Assembly: GCF_009707385.1 (NCBI RefSeq)
Contig: NZ_CP046115.1
Span: 4,650,001 to 4,714,000, forward strand
Reading direction: 5' to 3'
DNA: 64,000 bases
Source: Klebsiella oxytoca
Lineage (GTDB): Bacteria; Pseudomonadota; Gammaproteobacteria; Enterobacterales; Enterobacteriaceae
In this document: positions 57,283-64,000 of the stretch, one piece after another
Layout of the letters: each line of letters starts with the position of its first letter
How positions within the stretch are numbered: the stretch's first letter is position 1
Program-made: the position numbers and the translations under genes
The notes under the pieces: model-generated
Told to the model about the DNA's origin: nothing
Databases searched by the model: none
Seen by the model: the letters and a program-made list of their open reading frames with translations, nothing else

Positions 57283-58716
57283 TTACTGCTCGCTATCTTT
57301 TTGGATCTTCTTGATGATGTTGGTTGTCGAACAGCCATCTTCGAAGTTAAGCACCAGCACCTCGCCGCCGTTTGCCCACACCTCTTCGCTACCGGCAATC
57401 TGTTCCGGCTTATAGTCGCCACCTTTTACCAGCAGATCCGGCAGAATCCCGGCGATCAGGCGCTGCGGGGTATCCTCTTCAAAAGAAACCACCCAGTCAA
57501 CGGCTTCCAGCGCGCCCAGCACGATCATCCGCTGCTCCAGCGGGTTGACCGGACGAGTCTCGCCTTTCAGACGCTTAGTTGAAGCATCGCTGTTCACCGC
57601 AACAATCAGTCGATCGCCCAGCTTACGCGCGTTCGCCAGATAAGAAACATGGCCCGCATGCAAAATGTCGAACACGCCATTGGTCATCACTACTTTCTCG
57701 CCGCGCTTGCGCGCCGCGGCTACCGCCTGCTTCAGCTCTTCTTCGCTCATCACGCCAAAACCGGTCTCAGAGCGCCCGCGTACCGCGTTCTCCAGTTCGA
57801 TAGGTGAAACGGTTGAGGTTCCGAGTTTACCGACCACCACGCCAGCCGCCGCGTTGGCAAAGTAGCAGGCTTCTTCCAGCGTATTGCCGGACGCCAGCGT
57901 CGCCGCCAGCACGCCAATAACCGTATCGCCTGCGCCGGTAACGTCATAAACCTCCTGCGCCTGAGTAGGCATATGCAGCGGCGGCTTGCCCGGCTGCAGC
58001 AGCGTCATGCCCTGCTCGGAGCGGGTCACCAGCAGCGCGGACAGTTCAAAATCGGCGATGATTTTCATCCCGCGCTCAACGATCTCTTCTTCATCCTTAC
58101 ACTTGCCCGCTACCGCCTCGAACTCGGAGAGGTTTGGCGTCAACAGAGTCGCGCCACGATAGCGTTCAAAATCCGTGCCTTTCGGGTCGATAAGCACCGG
58201 AACGCCCGCATCGCGAGCCAGCTTGATCATGGTCTGAACGCTGGTCAGCGCGCCCTTGGCGTAATCAGACAGCACCAGCGCGCCGATGGAACTCAGCGCC
58301 TGCTGAATACGCTCGTGCATCGGCTGCGGGTCGACGCCAGAGAAACCCTCTTCAAAATCGAGGCGAATCAGCTGCTGGTTGCGCGACAGTACGCGCAGTT
58401 TGGTAATCGTCGGATGCGTCGGGACGGATACGAAGTCACACTTCACATTGACGTCAGCCAGCGCTTTACTCAGCGCACGGGCAGCATCGTCAATCCCGGT
58501 CAGGCCAACCAGGCGAGAGGTCGCACCGAGTGAAGCGATGTTCATCGCCACGTTCGCTGCACCGCCAGGGCGTTCTTCGATATTTTCTACCTTCACCACC
58601 GGCACCGGCGCTTCCGGCGAAATACGGCTGGTGGGGCCATACCAGTAGCGGTCAAGCATCACATCGCCAACCACCAACACTCCTGCTCGTTCAAACTCTG
58701 GCAGCGTTACTTTCAT
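57283..58716 (-). CDS. hldE: Bifunctional D-glycero-beta-D-manno-heptose kinase/adenylyltransferase
   Basis: 477 residues, the E. coli length. The N-terminal ribokinase-like domain (1-320) has [37 protein letters not shown] and [19 protein letters not shown]. The C-terminal nucleotidyltransferase (about 345-477) has [20 protein letters not shown] and [16 protein letters not shown]. It makes ADP-heptose precursors for the lipopolysaccharide inner core. It lies 58 bases downstream of glnE on the same strand. Confidence 0.98.
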   Translation of the reverse strand: MKVTLPEFERAGVLVVGDVMLDRYWYGPTSRISPEAPVPVVKVENIEERPGGAANVAMNIASLGATSRLVGLTGIDDAARALSKALADVNVKCDFVSVPTHPTITKLRVLSRNQQLIRLDFEEGFSGVDPQPMHERIQQALSSIGALVLSDYAKGALTSVQTMIKLARDAGVPVLIDPKGTDFERYRGATLLTPNLSEFEAVAGKCKDEEEIVERGMKIIADFELSALLVTRSEQGMTLLQPGKPPLHMPTQAQEVYDVTGAGDTVIGVLAATLASGNTLEEACYFANAAAGVVVGKLGTSTVSPIELENAVRGRSETGFGVMSEEELKQAVAAARKRGEKVVMTNGVFDILHAGHVSYLANARKLGDRLIVAVNSDASTKRLKGETRPVNPLEQRMIVLGALEAVDWVVSFEEDTPQRLIAGILPDLLVKGGDYKPEQIAGSEEVWANGGEVLVLNFEDGCSTTNIIKKIQKDSEQ

Positions 58717-58774
58717 TACTTTCTCCTGCGAGACGCAAACTTTGCGCGCGATAATAGCACACCCGCTTTTTTAG

Positions 58775-61609
58775 TTAAGCCATCAACCATTTCTGCCAGC
58801 TGGCGCTGACCTGTTCACGCTCAAGGCTAAAGGCGTCCGGCGCCACGTTCCCCGGCTGCTCCTGCAGGGCCAGATGATGTAGCGCATCGCGTAGCGTTGT
58901 GTAAGCATGGGTTAACGCTCTCGCCTCTGCCTCATCCATAATGTCGTTCTGCGCCAGCAGTTCCAGAATTCGCACATTATCGGACCAACGCGTGAGCTTC
59001 GGTTTATCACTGGCATAGCGTAGGACCAGATACTGAGTAATAAATTCAATATCCGTGATCCCCCCCGCATCGGCTTTAATATCAAAGCGATCGGCATGCT
59101 TATTACCAAGGTGGGCGCGCATTTTTTCCCGCATTTCCCGCACTTCGGTCTGCAGTTTTTCACCTTCCCGCGGGGTGGTGAGAATATCCCGACGAATGGT
59201 ATCAAAGCGCGCCTGTAGCTCTGGATCGCCATACACTACGCGAGCGCGCACCAGCGCCTGATGCTCCCATGTCCAGGCCTCATTCTGTTGATAATCAGCA
59301 AAGGAATCGGCGGTAGTGACCAGCATCCCCGCTGCGCCAGAGGGGCGTAAGCGAGCGTCCACTTCGTACAGAATGCCTGAAGATGTACGGGTACTGAAAA
59401 GATGCATGATGCGCTGCGCCAGACGCAGATAAAACTGGCGGCCGTCGATTTCGCGCTCGCCGTCGGTCATTACCTCCATCGGGCAATCGTGCAGGAACAC
59501 CAGGTCGAGGTCAGAACTGTAGCCCAGCTCCCACCCCCCCAGCTTGCCGTAGCCGACCACCGCAAAACCGCGCCCCTGGCGATCGTGCAGGTGCGTCGGC
59601 TGCCCGTAGCGGGCCACCATCTGCAGCCATGCCTGCTGGACCACCGCGTCAATCATCGCCTCAGCCAGCCAGGTTAAGTGATCGCTCACTTTCATCACCG
59701 GCAGCGTCCCGGCAATATCGGCCGCCGCGATATGCAGCAGCTGCGCCTGCTTAAACTGGCGCAGCGCCTCCAGCTGCTGCTCTTCATCATCTTCCGGTAC
59801 GCGCAGCAGATACTGCCGTAGCTCATCGCGGTAGGCGTCGGTAGCCGTCGGCTGATAGAGCGTATTCGGATCCAGCAGCTCATCCAGCAGCAGCGGGTGA
59901 CGGGCCAGCTGGTTGGCGACCATCGGCGATGCGGCGCACAGGCTGATCAGGTGCTTTAACGCGCCGGGGAATTCACTCAGCAGCTCAAGATAGGTTGTGC
60001 GGGTGACAATCCCGGTTAGTAGCGGCGTGATGCGCGCCAGCGGCACCGGAGCATCCACGCGCGAGCAAATTTCGCTCAGCAGATGCGGCATGAGCTGATC
60101 GAGTACCTGACGACCGCGCGGGCCAATAGTGCGCCGGTCAAGCTCTTTACGAAAATCAGCGATCAGCGCCAGTACGCTGCGGCGATCGCTATCAGCAAGA
60201 TGCGCCAACGCCGGACTGGTATCGTCCTCCTGTAGCGCGTCCTGCCACAGTTCGCGCCAGTACTCTTCAAGCTGTTCATCCGGCGACTGGGTTTCATCGT
60301 CGCCAATTAATTCATTAAAGACGCGCCGCACGTCGGCCATCTGCTCCGCCAGCCTGGCGCTGAGCGTATCCCAGTCGGCAACGCCCATCCCCCATGCCAG
60401 CCGGGAACGATTAAGCTCATCCTGCGGCAGGGTTTGCGTCTGCTCATCGTTGATGCTTTGCAGCAGGTTTTCCAGGCGACGTAAAAACAGATAGGCTTCG
60501 CGCAGCCTCTGCGCATCGCCTTCCGGCAGCAGGTGCAGCTCTTCGATAGCGGCCAGCGTCGGCAGCAGGGCCCGCTGCTGCAGCATCGGCTCGCGACCGC
60601 CACGAATCAGCTGAAAGACCTGGACGATGAATTCAATTTCGCGGATACCGCCCGCGCCGAGTTTGATGTTGTCCTTCAGTCCCCGGCGGCGCACTTCACG
60701 GGCAATCATACCCTTCATGTTACGCAGGGACTGAATCACGCTGAAATCAATGTAGCGGCGGAAGACAAACGGCCGCAGCATGGCGCGCAGCTCGCTGGCA
60801 TAGGCGTCATCGTTATCGCCCATAATTCTCGCCTTCACCATCGCGTAACGTTCCCAGTCTCGCCCCTGCTCCTGGTAGTAATCCTCCAGCGCGGCAAAAC
60901 TCAGCACCAGCGGGCCGCTGTCGCCAAACGGACGCAGACGCATATCTACGCGATACACAAATCCATCCTGAGTGGGCTGATCCAGTACCTTAATCAGGCG
61001 CTGCCCGAGACGAGTAAAAAACTGCGCGTTATCCAGCTCGCGACGTCCACCGCGCGTGGAGCCGTGCTCAGGCCAGGCGAAAATCAGATCGATGTCGGAG
61101 GAGAAGTTCAGCTCGCCGCCGCCGAGCTTGCCCATCCCGAGGATCAGCAGCGGCTGCGGTGAACCTTCAGCATTACACGGGGTGCCCCATTCGCGACAGC
61201 AGGCGGCATAAAGCCAGTCGCGTGCGGCAACGATTAACGTCTCCGCTAATGCGCTTAGCTGCTGCAAACTACTCTCTTCGCCGATCAACGATAGCGCCTG
61301 AGCCCAGGCGATACGCACCATAATCCTGCGGCGGAACTGACGCAGCTCGCGCATCAGCGCAGCTTCATCATTGACCTCTGCCAGGCAAACCTGCAGCCAG
61401 TCGGCGTAGTGACGCCACTCCAGCGCCTCAGGAGGGGAGGTTTCAAGTTCTGCCAGCCAGTGCGGCTGAGCGATGAGACTCTGTTCGACGAAATCGCTGA
61501 AAGTCATCACCGATTGCGCCCGATCGCTCAACGTTGATACGGGAAAATCCGCTGGCAGCCGATCTTTGACCGTCTGCCAGTGCTGCTGTAATTGCGAAGA
61601 AAGCGGCAT
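58775..61609 (-). CDS. glnE: Bifunctional glutamine synthetase adenylyltransferase/deadenylase
   Basis: 944 residues, two fewer than E. coli. It has the two nucleotidyltransferase halves: [20 protein letters not shown] (deadenylylation half) and [20 protein letters not shown] (adenylylation half), each followed by [14 protein letters not shown] or [14 protein letters not shown]. It modifies glutamine synthetase under PII control. It lies 23 bases downstream of ygiF and upstream of hldE. Confidence 0.98.
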   Translation of the reverse strand: MPLSSQLQQHWQTVKDRLPADFPVSTLSDRAQSVMTFSDFVEQSLIAQPHWLAELETSPPEALEWRHYADWLQVCLAEVNDEAALMRELRQFRRRIMVRIAWAQALSLIGEESSLQQLSALAETLIVAARDWLYAACCREWGTPCNAEGSPQPLLILGMGKLGGGELNFSSDIDLIFAWPEHGSTRGGRRELDNAQFFTRLGQRLIKVLDQPTQDGFVYRVDMRLRPFGDSGPLVLSFAALEDYYQEQGRDWERYAMVKARIMGDNDDAYASELRAMLRPFVFRRYIDFSVIQSLRNMKGMIAREVRRRGLKDNIKLGAGGIREIEFIVQVFQLIRGGREPMLQQRALLPTLAAIEELHLLPEGDAQRLREAYLFLRRLENLLQSINDEQTQTLPQDELNRSRLAWGMGVADWDTLSARLAEQMADVRRVFNELIGDDETQSPDEQLEEYWRELWQDALQEDDTSPALAHLADSDRRSVLALIADFRKELDRRTIGPRGRQVLDQLMPHLLSEICSRVDAPVPLARITPLLTGIVTRTTYLELLSEFPGALKHLISLCAASPMVANQLARHPLLLDELLDPNTLYQPTATDAYRDELRQYLLRVPEDDEEQQLEALRQFKQAQLLHIAAADIAGTLPVMKVSDHLTWLAEAMIDAVVQQAWLQMVARYGQPTHLHDRQGRGFAVVGYGKLGGWELGYSSDLDLVFLHDCPMEVMTDGEREIDGRQFYLRLAQRIMHLFSTRTSSGILYEVDARLRPSGAAGMLVTTADSFADYQQNEAWTWEHQALVRARVVYGDPELQARFDTIRRDILTTPREGEKLQTEVREMREKMRAHLGNKHADRFDIKADAGGITDIEFITQYLVLRYASDKPKLTRWSDNVRILELLAQNDIMDEAEARALTHAYTTLRDALHHLALQEQPGNVAPDAFSLEREQVSASWQKWLMA

Positions 61610-61632
61610 CTTAGGGGCTCCCTGGCCTGTAA

Positions 61633-62931
61633 TTATCGTTTTCCACTATGCAGCCAGAACGGCTCCGCTGCCAGCGCCTGACGACGAAAATATTCAATGA
61701 CGCTGCTGTCGTTGTGCGCAATCGCCCGGCGGATTTCCTGCCAGTTTTCCAGCCACGGTCCGGCCGCGTCGATATAGGCTCCGGATAGCAGCTGTACGGT
61801 GTCAATTTCACGAGTCAGACGCGGAAGCTGATCGGCATAACCGTCAGGGGATGCCTGGCGGAAGGCGTTTTTCAGTTCCGCCGCCGCTCTGGAGAGCTGA
61901 ATATCCGCGAAGCGTTTAAACGATCCGACAATTTTCTGCTCCCCCGCTGCGCTCAGGAAAGGGCGCCAGCCGCGGTTTACCAGCAGCTCGGTGAGCGCCA
62001 GCTTAGCTCTGACCGTCGCCACGCTGAAAAGCGCCGCCTGGGCCGTTTCGGCCTCCGCCAGCGCTGCCTCGGCTTCGCTCAAACGCTCCCGCAGCAGCGT
62101 GGTTGCCTTACGCGGGACAATGCCGCCAAACAATACCAGCGCGTGCCGTACGCGGGCGATGGCGTGCAGAATCTCCGCTTTCGCCTTCAGATTGCCGCAA
62201 TTGAGGACTTCATCGTGATATAGCCAGTGCGCCAGCGCGCTTTCCAGCGCCGCTTCCAGCCCCTGTTCGACGCTGGCCTTCGGCACCACGCGGAGAATGG
62301 ATAGCGCCGTCAGCTGGCGCTCTTCATTGCCCTGCGCCAGATGGTAACCACGCGCCGCTTTGCTCAGGCTTCCCTGGCGCAGCACGCCGGTGTCCAGCAG
62401 GCGACGGGCAAGAGTGAGAATGTCCTGCGTATTACCGGACAAGAGCTCCAGCTCCAGTTCACAAATCGGCTGACTATGCTCGCCGGCTTTGACTTCGCCG
62501 CGGTCGAGAGCGATTTCAATTTCGCTGCCGCCCTCCTTCACCATCCACTTTTCACGCTCAAAATCAGTGCTGAAAAGCGGCTGTACGTTCTGCGCAAGTT
62601 CCGCCGGCAGTTCATCCTGCGGCCAGACTTCGGCCGGCAGTTTATCCAGCGCCAGCTCCGCGGTTTCCAGCGGGATGTTATATTCCGGACGCTGATGCAG
62701 GCCGCCCACCGCGCGGCCGGCGATTTTCAGCGTCATTTCATAGCGCCCCTGGTCGCCGCGAATGCGCAGCCCCATATCGTGGCGGCGCAGCCAGTTATCC
62801 GCCGTTTCGTAGTAGATATTCAGCAATTGACCTGCGGGCGTATGCTTTGCCTCAAGCGTATTGAGGTGCTGACGCAGCGCGTCAACCCCATCCTGAGCGA
62901 CGATAAACTTTAATTCGATTTCTTGAGCCAT
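61633..62931 (-). CDS. ygiF: Inorganic triphosphatase YgiF (CYTH-CHAD)
   Basis: 432 residues from the ATG at 62929-62931. The CYTH domain (1-200) starts [13 protein letters not shown] with the EXEXK metal-binding motif, followed by [20 protein letters not shown]. The C-terminal CHAD domain (about 215-430) is helical and His/Arg-rich ([40 protein letters not shown]). It hydrolyses tripolyphosphate with magnesium. A longer frame to 63198 runs into the divergent ygiM start and is not used. Just upstream of glnE. Confidence 0.95.
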   Translation of the reverse strand: MAQEIELKFIVAQDGVDALRQHLNTLEAKHTPAGQLLNIYYETADNWLRRHDMGLRIRGDQGRYEMTLKIAGRAVGGLHQRPEYNIPLETAELALDKLPAEVWPQDELPAELAQNVQPLFSTDFEREKWMVKEGGSEIEIALDRGEVKAGEHSQPICELELELLSGNTQDILTLARRLLDTGVLRQGSLSKAARGYHLAQGNEERQLTALSILRVVPKASVEQGLEAALESALAHWLYHDEVLNCGNLKAKAEILHAIARVRHALVLFGGIVPRKATTLLRERLSEAEAALAEAETAQAALFSVATVRAKLALTELLVNRGWRPFLSAAGEQKIVGSFKRFADIQLSRAAAELKNAFRQASPDGYADQLPRLTREIDTVQLLSGAYIDAAGPWLENWQEIRRAIAHNDSSVIEYFRRQALAAEPFWLHSGKR

Positions 62932-63145
62932 GACTGAATTCTTCCGCTTATATGCTGTGCCGGGAAATTGCGGCGAACTAACAACGATATTTCTTGTCAG
63001 TAGATAGTATTTTGCGGCGAATCGCCATGCAATGCGCATTTTGCCGGGCCACCTCCTGGATGATTCCGATTGTGGCGGAAAACTTTGCGTCGCTTCGGCG
63101 ATGCCACTACTATCGTTCAACTTTTTATGACCAAACGATGACCTG

Positions 63146-63766
63146 ATGCCAAAATTACGCCTTATTACATTGACTTTGCTGGCGCTGAGCGCCGCCACGG
63201 CGGTTCACGCGGAAGAAAAGCGTTACGTTTCAGATGAACTGAATACCTGGGTTCGCAGCGGTCCGGGTGATAACTATCGCCTTGTCGGAACCATCAACGC
63301 CGGGGAAGAAGTCGCCGTGCTGCAGACCAACGACAGCACGAGCTATGCTCAGGTACGCGACAGCAGCGGCCGTACTGCCTGGATCCCACTGAAAGAGCTG
63401 AGCAACGAGCCCAGCCTGCGCACCCGCGTACCGGATCTGGAAAACCAGGTCAAAACCCTGACCGATAAACTGAACAACATAGATACCACCTGGAACCAGC
63501 GCACGGCGGACATGCAGAAGAAGGTTGCTGGTAGCGATGCCGTCATCAACGGCCTGAAAGAAGAGAACCAAAAGCTGAAAAACGAGCTGGTTGTCGCACA
63601 GAAGAAGGTCAATGCCGCTAATCTGCAGCTTGATGACAAACAGCGCACCATTATCATGCAGTGGTTTATGTACGGCGGCGGCGTGCTTGGCGTCGGCCTG
63701 ATTCTCGGTCTGGTGCTGCCGCACCTGGTGCCGAGCCGTAAACGCAAAGACCGTTGGATGAACTAA
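63146..63766 (+). CDS. ygiM: SH3-domain membrane protein YgiM
   Basis: 206 residues, the E. coli length. Signal peptide of about 22 residues (ends VHAEEK), a bacterial SH3 domain (about 25-90: YVSDELNTWVRSGPGDNYRL, EVAVLQTNDSTSYAQVRD), a coiled coil (about 95-165), a C-terminal membrane helix (GGGVLGVGLILGLVLPHLV) and a basic tail (PSRKRKDRW). It thus faces the periplasm with a C-terminal anchor. Function unknown. 60 bases upstream of cca. Confidence 0.94.
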   Translation: MPKLRLITLTLLALSAATAVHAEEKRYVSDELNTWVRSGPGDNYRLVGTINAGEEVAVLQTNDSTSYAQVRDSSGRTAWIPLKELSNEPSLRTRVPDLENQVKTLTDKLNNIDTTWNQRTADMQKKVAGSDAVINGLKEENQKLKNELVVAQKKVNAANLQLDDKQRTIIMQWFMYGGGVLGVGLILGLVLPHLVPSRKRKDRWMN

Positions 63767-63826
63767 TTCGTCTTCTCTGCCAGACTTACGTATCATCGTA
63801 AGAAAATGAAGACGGGAGAGTAAGGC

Positions 63827-64000
63827 GTGAAGGTTTATCTGGTCGGTGGTGCAGTGCGGGATGCGTTATTAAGACTACCGGTTAAGGATAAAGATTGGGT
63901 TGTGGTGGGTGCCACGCCTCAGCAGCTTCTCGACGCGGGCTACCAGCAGGTAGGCCGCGATTTTCCCGTGTTCCTTCATCCGCAAAGCCGCGAAGAGTAT
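63827..64000 (+). CDS. cca: tRNA nucleotidyltransferase (CCA-adding), N-terminal part, cut by window edge
   Basis: The frame from a GTG at 63827 runs open to the window end (58 codons): [37 protein letters not shown] and [17 protein letters not shown]. This matches the N terminus of E. coli Cca, including the VGGAVRD nucleotide-binding motif. GGAGAGTAAG provides the ribosome site. It adds and repairs the CCA end of tRNA; the rest lies outside the window. Confidence 0.95.
   Translation, partial: MKVYLVGGAVRDALLRLPVKDKDWVVVGATPQQLLDAGYQQVGRDFPVFLHPQSREEY

Overview
The window looks like a chromosomal segment of an enterobacterium, most likely Klebsiella or Raoultella. The right two thirds carry the conserved Enterobacterales backbone in Escherichia coli order (gss, yghU, yqhA, exbDB, metC, yghB, yqhC, yqhD, dkgA, ygiQ, ftsP, plsC, parC, ygiW, qseBC, mdaB, ygiN, parE, yqiA, cpdA, yqiB, nudF, tolC, ygiBC, ygiD, zupT, ribB, ubiK, glgS, hldE, glnE, ygiF, ygiM, cca). 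Several E. coli genes of this stretch are missing (the hyb operon, yqhG/yqhH, ygiV, ygiZ, the ygiL-yqiGHI fimbrial genes, yqiJK). Codon use is GC-rich and REP-like palindromes sit at convergent gene ends. The genus call is inference, since no rRNA or species marker is present.

Region 1 (1-23.6 kb) is accessory. From the left edge it holds part of one chaperone-usher fimbrial operon (usher fragment, chaperone, major pilin) with an upstream winged-helix regulator. Next come an isolated polyketide-synthase-type acyl carrier/thioesterase protein with a lipocalin-like partner, a DUF4223 (YhfL-like) lipoprotein, a DASS-family anion symporter and a chloroperoxidase-like alpha/beta hydrolase. A complete second fimbrial operon (17466 down to 8408, minus strand) carries two pilins, usher, chaperone, pilin, an EAL-domain protein with a C-terminal helix-turn-helix, a LuxR-type regulator, a second chaperone, another pilin and a tip adhesin. 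It is followed by a 1.4-kb gene-poor stretch, a small membrane-anchored protein, a secreted protein that joins a Cys-based tyrosine phosphatase domain to an autotransporter beta-barrel, unknown small genes, a PLP aminotransferase and a 126-bp tandem duplication.

Region 2 (23.6-64 kb) is the housekeeping backbone. It includes glutathionylspermidine and glutathione-linked redox genes (gss, yghU, a DsbA-like protein) and TonB energisers (exbBD, Fur-like box). It also has methionine metabolism (metC, MetJ boxes), aldehyde detoxification (yqhC-yqhD-dkgA), topoisomerase IV (parC, parE) and the QseBC two-component system with quinone redox genes (mdaB, ygiN). The nudF-yqiB-cpdA-yqiA-parE operon diverges from tolC-ygiBC. 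Zinc/metal uptake (zupT), ribB with an FMN riboswitch, ubiquinone assembly (ubiK), heptose synthesis (hldE) and nitrogen control (glnE) follow. The window ends inside cca.

The most unusual items are the phosphatase-autotransporter fusion, the fimbrial operon with embedded c-di-GMP and LuxR-type regulators and two chaperones, and the orphan ACP-thioesterase gene. No rRNA, tRNA, CRISPR array, complete insertion sequence or prophage was seen.
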